This document shows positions 36,304 through 48,898 of a stretch of 64,000 nucleotides of DNA, one piece after another. The stretch covers positions 1-64,000 of the forward strand of contig NZ_LXKA01000393.1 of NCBI RefSeq assembly GCF_001645125.1, in the 5' to 3' direction. Positions within the stretch are counted from its first letter, which is position 1. Every line of letters begins with the position of its first letter. The position numbers and the translations under genes were made by a program. A model generated the notes under the pieces. That model made no database searches, was not told the DNA's origin, and saw only the letters and a list, made by a program, of their open reading frames with translations. This DNA is from Paraburkholderia ginsengiterrae (GTDB taxonomy: Bacteria > Pseudomonadota > Gammaproteobacteria > Burkholderiales > Burkholderiaceae).

Positions 36304-36762
36304 TCAGAAGCCGCGCGACAGCACGGCGACGCCGACCGTCACCACGCCGAGCACGATATTGATCAGCACGAGGCGTCGGACCGTGCCGACTGCTTGCGCG
36401 CCGTCCGGCCATTTTTGCGCCTGCACCGCGCGGCGGATACGCGGGAATACCGCAAAGCGGATATGCCCGAAAATCAGCATCATGACAACGCCCAGGCCGG
36501 CCATGGCATGCAGCTGCCACGTGGCGTGACCGCCGCCGAATTGCATCAGCAGGAAACCGCCACTCAGGAGTATCACCAGCACGGCGGCGGCGACCCAATT
36601 GAAGAAGCGGCCAAACACCGATTCCCACAGCGGCAGACGCAACTGCGGCGATAGATCGGCAAGTGCCGGGCGCAGACAGAAATGCGCGAATACCATCCCA
36701 CCTACCCACACCGCAACCGCAAGCAGATGCAGAAAGAGCGCGAGCTCGATAGCCTTGTTCAT
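36304..36762 (-). CDS. CopD-like integral membrane protein
   Basis: A 152-aa protein with four hydrophobic helices: ALFLHLLAVAVWVGGMVFAHF, FNWVAAAVLVILLSGGFLL, MAGLGVVMMLIFGHIRF and VLINIVLGVVTVGVAVL. The opening LHLLAVAVWVGGMVFAHF with conserved His resembles the CopD/YebZ copper-resistance membrane family. The ATG at 36762 has a GAGGAAA ribosome site; an in-frame ATG 27 bases upstream is rejected. No copper genes lie nearby. Confidence 0.75.
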   Translation of the reverse strand: MNKAIELALFLHLLAVAVWVGGMVFAHFCLRPALADLSPQLRLPLWESVFGRFFNWVAAAVLVILLSGGFLLMQFGGGHATWQLHAMAGLGVVMMLIFGHIRFAVFPRIRRAVQAQKWPDGAQAVGTVRRLVLINIVLGVVTVGVAVLSRGF

Positions 36763-37007
36763 GTTGTTTTCCTCTCCCGACAACGCCACACCGCCGACGG
36801 CCCATCAGCTTCACAGCGGCTATTGAGCGCATTCGACCGTGTGCGGTGCACGCAGTTCCAGGCGCCCGAGGCTTTTCCGTCGTTCTTGTACTTGTAGTTA
36901 CTATTGCAGCGCGCCCAATGCAGCGACACCGCCCCCGAATGTCAACAACGCACGACAAGCGCCTCGCATGCTAGCAGACGCTCGCCGTGTTCCTACGTCA
37001 AGTTTTG

Positions 37008-39332
37008 TTAAACGTCCAGCACCGGACGCATGCCGTCGAGCTTCATCTTGCTCTCCGGCGCTCGCCCCTTGCGCGCCCGCTTGCCGACATGCGGCGCGAG
37101 CGCTGCGCCGCTCACCTTTTCCTCATCGACGCGGCCGCCACGGCGCGTGCCGATCAACACGACACCCTTGTTATTGACGGCCAGCGCCTGCACGAGCGTT
37201 TCGTTGTCGTCCAGCGCCATGAGCGTAACGCCACGGCCACCGCCCGACAGGGTCTTCATCTCGTCGAGGCCGAACACCAGCAGACGGCCGCCCGACGAAA
37301 GACAGGCGATCTGCGTCGCATCCGGCAGCATCGGCATGGGCGCGAGCGGCGCGGCGCCGGCGTCGATGGTCATGAACGCCTTGCCGGCCTTCACGCGGCT
37401 CACCATATCGCCAACCTTGGCGATGAAGCCAAAGCCGTTGCTCGACGCGAGCAGCAGCGCCTGATCCGCCGACGCCGCGTAGTAATGCATCAGATGGCTG
37501 CCCGACTCCAGTTCGATCAGCGAGGTGACCGGCACACCGTCGCCCCGGCCGCCCGGCAGCAAGGCCACCGCCACTGAATAGACGCGGCCGTTGCTGCCCC
37601 ACGCGACCAGCGTGTCCGGCGTGCGGCACTGGAACGCTGCGTACAGGCCGTCGCCGGCCTTGAACGTGAAGCCCGCCGCGTCGAGCCCGTGGCCCTTCAG
37701 CGCGCGCACCCAGCCCTTCTGCGACACCACCACCGTGACCGGTTCGTCGACCACGCGCGCTTCGAATGTCGCGCGCTTTTCCTGCTGGATCAGCGTGCGG
37801 CGCTCGTCGCCGTACTGCTTCGCGTCGCCTTCGACTTCCTTGATGAGGAGGCGCTTCATGGCCGATTCGCTGCCCAGCAGCTCTTCCAGCTTGGCCTTCT
37901 CGTCGCGCAGCTCGGCGAGTTCCTTCTCGATCTTGATCTTCTCGAGGCGCGCCAACTGACGCAGCCGGATTTCGAGAATGTCTTCGGCCTGGCGATCGGA
38001 CAGGCCGAACGCGGCGATCAACGCGGCCTTCGGTTCGTCCGACTCGCGAATGATGCGGATGACTTCGTCGATATTCAAAAAGACGATCATCCGGCCTTCG
38101 AGGATGTGAATTCGGTCGTCGACCTTCGACAGACGATGACGTGTGCGGCGCGTAACCGTGGCGAAGCGGAACGCGATCCACTCGTGCAGGATTTCGCTCA
38201 GGCCCTTCTGACGCGGCCGGCCGTCGCCACCCACCATCACCAGATTCAGCGAGGCGTTGGATTCGAGGCTCGTATGTGCGAGCAGCGAGTTGACGAACTC
38301 CGTCTGATCGATGCGGCTCGACTTCGGCTCGAACACGAGGCGCACCGGCGCGTCCTTGCCCGATTCGTCGCGCACCGCGTCGAGCAGCGACAGCATGGTC
38401 TGCTTGGTCTGCAGCTGTTCGGGGGTGAGTGCCTTCTTGCCGAGCTTGATCTTCGGATTGGTCTGCTCTTCGATTTCCTCGAGCACCTTCTGCGCGGCCG
38501 TGTTCGGCGGCAGTTCCGTAATGACCAGTTGCCACTGGCCGCGCGCGAGGTCTTCGATCTTCCAGCGGGCACGCACCTTCAGGCTGCCGCGGCCGGATTC
38601 GTACGCGGCGGAGATTTCCGCTTCGCTCGAAATGATCTGGCCGCCACCCGGGAAGTCCGGACCCGGTATGTGCTGCATCAGCTCCGCGTGCTCGATCTTC
38701 GGATTGCGGATCATCGCCACGGTGGCGGCCGCGACTTCGCGCAGGTTGTGCGACGGGATTTCCGTGGCCAGACCCACCGCGATGCCGGACGCGCCGTTCA
38801 GCAGCACGAACGGCAGGCGTGCGGGCAGCAGCTTCGGCTCGTCGAACTCGCCGTCGTAGTTCTTCATGAAATCGACCGTGCCCTGGTCGATTTCGTCGAG
38901 CAGCAGTTTCGCGATCGGCGTGAGGCGCCCTTCCGTGTAGCGCATCGCCGCCGCGCCGTCGCCGTCGCGCGAACCGAAATTGCCCTGGCCGTCGATCAGC
39001 GGATAGCGCATCGAAAAGTCTTGCGCGAGACGCACCAGCGCGTCGTACGCCGACTGGTCGCCGTGCGGGTGATACTTACCGAGCACGTCGCCGACCACGC
39101 GCGCCGACTTGACCGGCTTGGCGTTGTCAGAGAGGCCCATGTCGTTCATCGCGAACAGGATGCGGCGCTGCACCGGTTTCTGGCCGTCGCACACATCCGG
39201 CAACGCGCGGCCCTTGACCACGCTCACCGCGTAGTCGAGGTACGCGCGTTCCGCGTAGTTGCCGAGCGTGAGAAAGTCGCCCTCCGGAGGCGGCGGCTCG
39301 GTGAAAAGGTCCAGAGTGTTATCGTCGTCCAT
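37008..39332 (-). CDS. parC: DNA topoisomerase IV subunit A
   Basis: A 774-aa ParC, the DNA-cutting subunit that decatenates daughter chromosomes. The catalytic Tyr is in [10 protein letters not shown], with the quinolone-determining region [20 protein letters not shown] just before, where the position of E. coli Ser80 is Gln. The C-terminal domain has the beta-pinwheel repeats, such as [19 protein letters not shown]. Downstream of parE on the same strand, 92 bp apart. Confidence 0.95.
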   Translation of the reverse strand: MDDDNTLDLFTEPPPPEGDFLTLGNYAERAYLDYAVSVVKGRALPDVCDGQKPVQRRILFAMNDMGLSDNAKPVKSARVVGDVLGKYHPHGDQSAYDALVRLAQDFSMRYPLIDGQGNFGSRDGDGAAAMRYTEGRLTPIAKLLLDEIDQGTVDFMKNYDGEFDEPKLLPARLPFVLLNGASGIAVGLATEIPSHNLREVAAATVAMIRNPKIEHAELMQHIPGPDFPGGGQIISSEAEISAAYESGRGSLKVRARWKIEDLARGQWQLVITELPPNTAAQKVLEEIEEQTNPKIKLGKKALTPEQLQTKQTMLSLLDAVRDESGKDAPVRLVFEPKSSRIDQTEFVNSLLAHTSLESNASLNLVMVGGDGRPRQKGLSEILHEWIAFRFATVTRRTRHRLSKVDDRIHILEGRMIVFLNIDEVIRIIRESDEPKAALIAAFGLSDRQAEDILEIRLRQLARLEKIKIEKELAELRDEKAKLEELLGSESAMKRLLIKEVEGDAKQYGDERRTLIQQEKRATFEARVVDEPVTVVVSQKGWVRALKGHGLDAAGFTFKAGDGLYAAFQCRTPDTLVAWGSNGRVYSVAVALLPGGRGDGVPVTSLIELESGSHLMHYYAASADQALLLASSNGFGFIAKVGDMVSRVKAGKAFMTIDAGAAPLAPMPMLPDATQIACLSSGGRLLVFGLDEMKTLSGGGRGVTLMALDDNETLVQALAVNNKGVVLIGTRRGGRVDEEKVSGAALAPHVGKRARKGRAPESKMKLDGMRPVLDV

Positions 39333-39424
39333 CTAGATTCCGTATCCGTGTTTGGCGTGAAGTTGCTGTGAATTCTGAAACGCGCCGAGATGCGCCGAGA
39401 CGCGCTGATGCGCAATGTGCGCGC

Positions 39425-41410
<1,986 letters not shown>

Positions 41411-41826
41411 GGTTGACTCGGATGCGTCGGTTCATCGTTGTCCACAGGTCCTGTGGACAGGTCCGTGGACAATGCGTTGAGTTTTCAAAAAAAGCGAAAC
41501 GAAACAACGGGGTTAGATGGGGTGCCCGCGGTGCGGGCAAGCTGTTTTGTCGCATGGCTTCCGGTTGGCGCGCCCGCTGCGGCTTTGCCCTGGAACCCGG
41601 CCCGCCAGCCAGGCGGGGCAAGCTCGACGCCCGTGCGAACGCGCGAGGAAACCTATTCGCGGGGTATTTTACTGATTTCGACCCGGGCGGCAATTGACGA
41701 GGCGCGGGATTGGCCGTCTGGATAAGGGACGGCGGCGCCATTAGCCCAGTGAGCGGCCCGCCGTGCGGCGATTGCCGCCAGGGTGGCGAAGGTGGCGCGC
41801 CGCCCTCGCGCCTCACTTGCGAATGC
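41411..41826. other. 416-bp intergenic region upstream of parE
   Basis: The 5' side of parE up to the end of the ABC-F gene, both on the minus strand, so this is the parE promoter region. It contains the TTGTCCACA-type cluster (41438-41473). The rest is G+C-rich with no supported gene. Confidence 0.5.
41438..41473. promoter_or_regulatory. Cluster of DnaA-box-like sequences upstream of parE
   Basis: TTGTCCACA begins at 41438. It lies within a perfect 21-bp dyad, TGTCCACAGG-T-CCTGTGGACA (41439-41459), so a second TGTCCACA reads on the opposite strand. A third, GTGGACAA (TTGTCCAC on the minus strand), is at 41465-41472. The E. coli DnaA box is TTATCCACA, so the match is one base off in the best copy. 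Confidence 0.5.
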
Positions 41827-43764
<1,938 letters not shown>

Positions 43765-43958
43765 GGAGAATTGGAGAAGACAGCGGTGAATCGGAACTGC
43801 TCATTGTACCGGGCGCGCGGGCGGGTGCCTGCATGCCGGAAGAGATAGGCCGAACGGCCGGGTTGCGGAACGCGGGAGGGCCGCTGTGTTTCGGTCTGCG
43901 GCCGGAGGGCGCGGACGGCCGGCGCGGGCCCGCCCCGGCCTTCCCGCGCCGGGTGGGG

Positions 43959-44360
43959 TTACTTCACATGCACCGTGATGGTCTTGCTCATCTCAGGACC
44001 GTACGAACGATGCGCGCCGTCGCCGAATTGCAGCGTCAGCGTGTGGTCGCCCGGCGGCAGCGTCAGATCGGCTTCGGTCTGCCCCTTGCCGAAGTGCAGC
44101 GACTTGTCGTTGGCGGGAATGACCTCGCCCTTGGGCAGCGGCTTGCCGTCCACCAGCAGATGATGATGCCCCGTGCCTTCCGTCATCGTGCCGGCCGGCG
44201 CGACCGACATGCCGTCGACGCCGAACACCACGTGCACCGGATTGCTGACGGTCGCGCCGTCCGCCGGTTGCACGAAGGACACGCCGGCGGCCTGGGCCAC
44301 GCCCGAGGCGGCGAGCAATCCGGCCAATGCGACACCAGCCAACCATTTGCTTTTGAACAT
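43959..44360 (-). CDS. DUF4399 periplasmic protein
   Basis: A 133-aa protein with signal peptide MFKSKWLAGVALAGLLAASGVAQA (cut after residue 24) and the DUF4399 pattern VSFVQPADGATVSNPVHVVFGVDGMSVAPAG, GHHHLLVDG and LPPGDHTLTLQFGDGAHRSY. The ATG at 44360 has a strong AAGGAG site; the open frame upstream is rejected. Function unknown, likely periplasmic or outer surface. Confidence 0.85.
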   Translation of the reverse strand: MFKSKWLAGVALAGLLAASGVAQAAGVSFVQPADGATVSNPVHVVFGVDGMSVAPAGTMTEGTGHHHLLVDGKPLPKGEVIPANDKSLHFGKGQTEADLTLPPGDHTLTLQFGDGAHRSYGPEMSKTITVHVK

Positions 44361-44691
44361 CGTTTTTCTCCTTGTTGGGAAACGAAAGTCTTGCGCGGGC
44401 CATGTCGGCGATAGCGGCACCCCCGGTCGACCGCGACCTGAGGCGGATCGTCGCAACGCGTGCCGGGCGCCTGCCGCGCCGGTCCAAGGGATCAGTTGCG
44501 AATCAAAGCATACACGCTGTGTGTGACGCTGACTGCCGAGTGCTGCGGGGATGTCCCAGGCGCTTCGCAGCGCCGCCGCATCGGCAATTTTCGGCCGGAT
44601 TGACAAATTCCGGTAATATTGCGGATCACCGCCGCGCCCCAAAAAGGGGCAGACCCGGTGGATCATTGCATTGAACAGAGAAGAGTACGTC
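44361..44691. other. 331-bp intergenic region between DUF4399 and rubredoxin
   Basis: Divergent promoter region. It has a TTGACA hexamer at 44600-44605 and TAATAT at 44614-44619, too close to form one promoter, and a short GCCCC-AAAAA-GGGGC hairpin just before the rubredoxin leader. No gene is seen. Confidence 0.4.
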
Positions 44692-44883
44692 GTGAGCGAA
44701 GTAATTGAATTGACTGAATTTAAGAGTTGGGTCTGCCTGATTTGCGGCTGGATCTACAACGAAGAAGAAGGCCTGCCCGAAGAAGGCATTGCGCCGGGTA
44801 CGCGCTTCGCCGCCATTCCTGACGACTGGCGCTGCCCTCTGTGCGACGTGGGCAAGGCGGAGTTCGCGGTGGTGGAGTTCTGA
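44692..44883 (+). CDS. Rubredoxin
   Basis: A 63-aa iron protein with the two CxxC ligands of the Fe(Cys)4 site: VCLICGW (Cys15, 18) and WRCPLCDVGK (Cys48, 51), and the typical GIAPGTRFAAIPDDWRCPLC sequence. It carries electrons for, among others, alkane hydroxylases. GTG 44692 is preferred over an in-frame TTG 21 bases earlier: it has an AGAAGAG ribosome-like site and gives the usual family N-terminus. Confidence 0.9.
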   Translation: MSEVIELTEFKSWVCLICGWIYNEEEGLPEEGIAPGTRFAAIPDDWRCPLCDVGKAEFAVVEF

Positions 44884-44990
44884 GCGGGCGCGTTTGATAT
44901 ACTCTGCCCTCGCTGGCGGATTTGCACTCGCCCGATCCTCACGGGCCTTGTCCGGCAGCAGGATTGCAGCGATCATTCCAGTTTGGTCCT

Positions 44991-45065
44991 CTCCCTGTAG
45001 TTCAATGGATAGAACAAGTGCCTCCTAAGCGCTAGATACAGGTTCGATTCCTGTCAGGGGGACCA
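44991..45065 (+). tRNA. tRNA-Arg (anticodon CCU)
   Basis: A 75-nt cloverleaf with encoded CCA. The acceptor stem CTCCCTG pairs with CAGGGGG; the D arm is GTTC...GAAC; the anticodon arm AGTGC-CTCCTAA-GCGCT gives anticodon CCT; the T arm is ACAGG-TTCGATT-CCTGT. It decodes the rare codon AGG. A terminator follows. tRNA-Arg genes are frequent island attachment sites. Confidence 0.95.
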
Positions 45066-45100
45066 ATCATATTCCCAGTTTCTCCCTAGTTTTACCAGAA

Positions 45101-45133
45101 AGCCCCGTACTGCCTTGCGCTGCGGGGCTTTTT
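45101..45133 (+). terminator. Intrinsic terminator after tRNA-Arg
   Basis: The stem agccccg / cggggct has a 15-nt loop (partly self-pairing) and is followed by TTTT. The right half is the 26-bp sequence repeated at 45907. Confidence 0.75.
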
Positions 45134-45137
45134 GCTG
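45112..45137. repeat. 26-bp direct repeat, copy 1
   Basis: gccttgcgctgcggggcttt... (26 bp) is identical to 45907-45932. A further shared word, atacaaaccaa, follows each copy: at 45161 here and at 45946 after copy 2. A divergent third version lies near 46534. Confidence 0.8.
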
Positions 45138-45269
45138 TCATCGTTGCCCATGCTTGCCCAATACAAACCAAGTTTGTTTGGGGGCATCGGTGGGACCATC
45201 CCCGAATTCTGATCTGCCCGCCACAAGGAACTGTCGATGCGATAATGCGGCAGGGACGAGGGGAGAAGC

Positions 45270-45533
45270 ATGAAGCGGGTCTACCAGTACAAGGGTTTCC
45301 AGATCGACGTCGAACTCGAGCCCGTCTTTACGCCAGGCACCGGAGTGAAACTGAAAGCCCCCAAAGGGTTCCTGGTGGTGGTGCAAGTCAAAACGGCGAC
45401 CACGGGTGTTCCGCTGTTCGCACCGCTCCGCCTTACGGGTGACCGGATGAATCCGTTTCCCACCGAAGCTGAAGCGTTGATGGCGGGATTCACCGCCGGC
45501 CAACGCATGATCGACGACACGGCCACAGTCTGA
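45270..45533 (+). CDS. Hypothetical 87-aa protein
   Basis: A small soluble protein, MKRVYQYKGFQIDVELEPVF...FLVVVQVKTATTGVPLFAPLRL...AEALMAGFTAGQRMIDD. The ATG has an excellent GAGGGGAG site six to twelve bases upstream, so it is very probably translated. The beta-strand-rich pattern YKGFQIDVELE...LVVVQVKTA and a C-terminal helix recall a short conserved Burkholderia family, but I cannot name it with confidence. It lies between the repeats after tRNA-Arg. Confidence 0.65.
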   Translation: MKRVYQYKGFQIDVELEPVFTPGTGVKLKAPKGFLVVVQVKTATTGVPLFAPLRLTGDRMNPFPTEAEALMAGFTAGQRMIDDTATV

Positions 45534-45567
45534 AGCAGCGTCGCTTAAATGACCTTTGGGTGGACCA

Positions 45568-45714
45568 TCAATGCTTTCGGTGCATCAAGTCCCGAAGGTG
45601 ATGCTCCTGGAACCAGTGGGACAGTCGCGCCTCGTTCTCCGTTGTGACCCAGAGTGCCGTGCCAAACACAATCAAGATAATTCCTATCAAAGTCGCCAAC
45701 AATGAGTCGCTCAT
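45568..45714 (-). CDS. Small membrane protein, 48 aa
   Basis: This reading frame translates to MSDSLLATLIGIILIVFGTA then LWVTTENEARLSHWFQEHHL and a short basic end, RDLMHRKH. A single membrane helix (LLATLIGIILIVFGTALWV) is followed by a charged cytoplasmic tail rich in His. A perfect GGAGG ribosome site lies five bases before the ATG. Its strong site and clean one-helix design make it credible. Function unknown. Confidence 0.6.
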   Translation of the reverse strand: MSDSLLATLIGIILIVFGTALWVTTENEARLSHWFQEHHLRDLMHRKH

Positions 45715-46184
45715 GGCAGCCTCCAAACGTCACAGCCACGCTTAAATTCTAGGCGCAAGCGTGCATCGCTGCCTGTCTTGGGCGGTGACGGTGGTGAAAG
45801 CATCCGTTAGCGGGGGAATTCGCGCGCGGCATCTACGTTGCGATGGGCGACGATCCGGCTGATCTGGACGATTCTGACTGAATGCCAGATATGAAAAGCG
45901 CCGCACGCCTTGCGCTGCGGGGCTTTTTGCTGCCATCACTGGCCGATACAAACCAACTTCCATATTTGCCACTAGCCCGCCGCGAGCGCGGCTTTCGCAC
46001 ATTCAGCTTTCGAATTGGAGGTGCGAAACGGCAGGTACAGCGCGGCACCGGGCGGAAGAGAAACCGGTCCTCGGCATCACTTCCGCAGAGACACAATCTC
46101 CCGAAAAAACAAAGTGGCACCGACGTGAAAAGCAGCGCACGCGCAACCAAACACTTCAATGACCTTTCGCCAATCGGAGATCGC
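45715..46184. other. 470-bp accessory gap with repeat and remnant-like frame
   Basis: Contains the second 26-bp repeat (45907-45932) and, just before it, a 26-codon open stretch ending at 45881 whose product HPLAGEFARGIYVAMGDDPA and DLDDSD looks like the C-terminus of a lost protein. No start is present. Longer frames on either strand lack ribosome sites and look non-coding. Confidence 0.45.
45907..45932. repeat. 26-bp direct repeat, copy 2
   Basis: Identical to 45112-45137, 795 bp from copy 1. It forms a terminator-like arm (gcggggcttttt) after a short remnant-like reading frame. Confidence 0.8.
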
Positions 46185-46295
46185 ATGAAAATCGCTGCCA
46201 TTTGCGTCGCGTTGTGTGTAGCCGGCTGTGCCAGTTGGAGCAAGCAGCCGACTATCGGCGGATACTCGGTCGGCATCTGCTGCATCAGCAACTGA
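46185..46295 (+). CDS. Mini-lipoprotein, 36 aa
   Basis: Product MKIAAICVALCVAGCASWSK followed by QPTIGGYSVGICCISN. The N-terminal run ends in the lipobox VAGC, so Cys15 would be lipidated, leaving a 21-residue mature peptide with a CC pair near its end. A GGAG site lies five bases before the ATG. It is too short for most gene finders. A longer in-frame start (45882) exists but has no ribosome site. Confidence 0.55.
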   Translation: MKIAAICVALCVAGCASWSKQPTIGGYSVGICCISN

Positions 46296-46318
46296 TAAGC
46301 GGGGGATGGCGGGTGCCG

Positions 46319-46402
46319 TCAGGCAACCAGCAGCGCAACGAGACATGCAACGGCCAAAGCCATGCAAAAACCACCTGAGATCAAGTCGTATGGATATGTC
46401 AT
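46319..46402 (-). CDS. Possible membrane peptide, 27 aa
   Basis: Translates to MTYPYDLISGGFCMALAVAC then LVALLVA, one hydrophobic helix with a short polar head. The ribosome site is weak (GGGGAA region upstream). Support is limited to the hydrophobic design and the gene-poor context. Confidence 0.3.
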   Translation of the reverse strand: MTYPYDLISGGFCMALAVACLVALLVA

Positions 46403-46670
46403 GGGATTCCCCGATTTTTATCCTGCAAGCATAAGACGATCACGGGTGACGCAGTGTTAAGGATGGTCACGCGGTAAATATAAAAATACCCATGCGGGGC
46501 GTGGCTATCGGCTATCACGGGGTTTGACTGATTCCCTGCGCTGCGGGGCCATTTTGTTGTATTCAACCATCACCCCATATACAGGCAAAGCTGCCTGAAA
46601 GCCGCCAACTGTAGACTCCGCCCCAACAATCAAACCGGCAAACATCAGCCGATAACAACCCGGGGTCACA

Positions 46671-47771
46671 ATGAAAATAAAAAGCTCGCTAATCCTTCCG
46701 GCCGCACTTGGCATCGTTGCGGGTGTCGCTCACGCACAAAGCAGTGTGACGCTGTACGGATCGATCGACGAAGGTTTCGAATACATCAGCAATCTCGGCG
46801 GTCATGCCGATTACGCGCTAGTGAGCGGCACGCAGCAATTAGGAAATCGCTGGGGCCTGAAAGGCAGCGAAGATCTCGGCGGCGGTCTCAGCGCGGTCTT
46901 CCAGCTCGAAAATGGTTTTAGTATCAACAACGGCAGCGCGTTGCCGAACGGGCAAATATTCGGCCGTCAGGCGTACGTCGGCATCGCTTCCGCCGACCTG
47001 GGCACGCTGACGTTCGGTCGGCAATACGACTCGGTGGTGGACTATGTCGCACCGCTGACGGCGACTGCCGGCTGGGGCGGCACGCTCTTCGCGCACCCCT
47101 TCGACAACGACAACATCAACGAAACGTTCCGCGTCGACAACTCGGTGAAGTACACGAGCGCCAACTACGCGGGATTCCAGATCGGCGGCCTATACGGTTT
47201 CAGCAACCAGGCCGGCGCGTTTGCCGACAATCGCGCGTGGAGCATCGGCGCGAAGTATCAGAACGGCCCGCTGTCCGCTGCCGCGGCTTTCATGAATATC
47301 GACAACGCGAGCTTCAATACCACTGGCGCTGTCGCGGGATCGCCGTACGCTTCGGCTCAACAGCGCGTTGCCGGAGCGGGCGTGAACTATGCCATCGGTG
47401 CAGCAACCCTTGGCCTCGTCTACACGCACACGGACATCGTCGATCGGCCGACCTTCCCCGTCGTCAGCACGCTGAAATTCGACAACGTCGAAGTCAACGC
47501 CAAATACAACTTCACGGCCGCGTGCTATGTCGGCGCAATGTACACCTATACGAAGGTGTCGGTCGCCTGGGCGACCGGGCGCAACGATCCGCATGACAAC
47601 CAAGTCGGTCTGATGGCTGATTACCGGCTGTCGAAACGTACCGATGTGTATGCGCAGACGGTCTACCAAAAGGCGTCGGGCAAGAATCTTCCCGCTGACA
47701 TCGGCAACCTGTCGCCTTCGTCGTCGCAGAATCAGACCGTGGCACGCGTCGGTATCCGCACCTCGTTCTAA
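46671..47771 (+). CDS. Gram-negative porin
   Basis: A 366-aa outer-membrane porin of the Burkholderia OmpC-like family. The signal peptide MKIKSSLILPAALGIVAGVAHA (cut after residue 22) is followed by QSSVTLYGSIDEGFEYISN, GNRWGLKGSEDLGGGLSAVFQLENGF and FGRQAYVGIASADLGTLTFGRQYD. The C-terminal residue is Phe (GIRTSF), as needed for BAM assembly. It forms a general diffusion channel and stands alone. Confidence 0.93.
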   Translation: MKIKSSLILPAALGIVAGVAHAQSSVTLYGSIDEGFEYISNLGGHADYALVSGTQQLGNRWGLKGSEDLGGGLSAVFQLENGFSINNGSALPNGQIFGRQAYVGIASADLGTLTFGRQYDSVVDYVAPLTATAGWGGTLFAHPFDNDNINETFRVDNSVKYTSANYAGFQIGGLYGFSNQAGAFADNRAWSIGAKYQNGPLSAAAAFMNIDNASFNTTGAVAGSPYASAQQRVAGAGVNYAIGAATLGLVYTHTDIVDRPTFPVVSTLKFDNVEVNAKYNFTAACYVGAMYTYTKVSVAWATGRNDPHDNQVGLMADYRLSKRTDVYAQTVYQKASGKNLPADIGNLSPSSSQNQTVARVGIRTSF

Positions 47772-47931
47772 GCGGCCTGCACGGTTCGGCCCGTCGCGCT
47801 GTCTCTACAGATTTTGCGCGACGGCCGGCCGCCAACACCCGGTACGCACCGCTTTTCCTCTTGTGGGCACGCGGGGACGCAACTATAACGGCAAGAGCGT
47901 TCTTATAGCCCCGCGACTCAAAGGAAAGAAC

Positions 47932-48774
47932 ATGCCCACAGTCACGCTCTTTGCATGGTCAGCGCCGGCGTTTTTCCAGGACTCCGTTGTCGATCACACG
48001 TGGATCACCACCTTCGACAACCGAATTACCCCCTATGCAACGCTTGTAGATGTTCTGCGAGCAAACGAGCATTATTGGTATTGCTGGGGCGATTTCCATG
48101 CTAAAGGCGGAATACCGCACAACCCCACGGGCTTTCTCGCTTCGGCGGCGGCGGACTTAAGTCATGCGACGTGCCTATGTCAGCCTGATGCGGATTCGCG
48201 GACGACTCCCACGGCGTGCGGGACTATTCTCAGGTATGGAATAGATGGCGTATGCCATCAACTGTGCAACCAGATATTGTGGGCCACCGATCCGGGCGGC
48301 GTTTCGCCGGAAACCGTGCAGAAGGCCCGCGGCTACTGGATCAGTCATGGACTTTTTGGTCCCTATGGCACCCAGCATGCGGCATGGAAAGCCAGGCTGA
48401 CACACTGCCATCCGGGTAGAGGGGCGACAATGGACACGACTTCAGCATCATCGGCTGATGATGGTTTCGAGCAACACCTCCGGGAAGTCCTGCGAGGCCG
48501 CGATTCCGCGGACGAAAAAATCCGCCAGTTGCTCGAGCGGCGCCGTGCGTTCATGGCGCAGATGGAAGCCCTGCGGAACAGCCCGGCGTTCGCATCCAGC
48601 AACCCTCCTGTCGATGATCTGAATAAACTCTATTCTTCGTTCCTTCGCGAAGCCGCCAGAATATTGGGAGACATGGATTTCGAGCTGGTGTTCGACGCAT
48701 CACCGGCCGAAGAGATGAACGTCGTCGATCCGCATATCTACAACGCGACGACGTCGCGCTCACCGAACCGATAA
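47932..48774 (+). CDS. Unrecognised 280-aa Cys/His-rich protein
   Basis: The N-terminal half (residues 1-160) has dense conserved-looking Cys/His/Trp patterns: FFQDSVVDHTWITTFDNRI, HYWYCWGDFHAKGG, ATCLCQPDADSR and YGIDGVCHQLCNQIL (Cys108-His109). The C-terminal half is a charged helical region (QHLREVLRGRDSADEKIRQL), possibly coiled coil. A Cys-His site in DGVCHQ could be catalytic or metal-binding. An AAGGAAAG site precedes the ATG. There is no signal peptide. I do not recognise the family; a cysteine-peptidase-like fold is speculation. Confidence 0.6.
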   Translation: MPTVTLFAWSAPAFFQDSVVDHTWITTFDNRITPYATLVDVLRANEHYWYCWGDFHAKGGIPHNPTGFLASAAADLSHATCLCQPDADSRTTPTACGTILRYGIDGVCHQLCNQILWATDPGGVSPETVQKARGYWISHGLFGPYGTQHAAWKARLTHCHPGRGATMDTTSASSADDGFEQHLREVLRGRDSADEKIRQLLERRRAFMAQMEALRNSPAFASSNPPVDDLNKLYSSFLREAARILGDMDFELVFDASPAEEMNVVDPHIYNATTSRSPNR

Positions 48775-48898
48775 CTCCGCACGCGGCCTCCGATCTGTGC
48801 CAATCCCGCACAGATTTTGTCTCTCCCGCGGCGTTGTAGCAGCGCCCCGCCAACCCTAGACTCGGTTTCTTTCCAACCCCTTCCAGAAAGAAACCGCC

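Noticed and set aside
37689-39371. 560-aa plus-strand frame opposite parC
   Set aside because: Shadow of parC; the translation is Arg/His-rich with no domain features.
44600-44619. TTGACA / TAATAT as a rubredoxin promoter
   Set aside because: Only 8 bp separate the two boxes.
45833-46291. 152-aa minus-strand frame in the accessory gap
   Set aside because: No ribosome site and unusual composition; overlaps the mini-lipoprotein.
45882-46295. 137-aa frame that includes the mini-lipoprotein
   Set aside because: Runs through the terminator-like repeat and has no ribosome site; only the last 36 codons have gene-like features.
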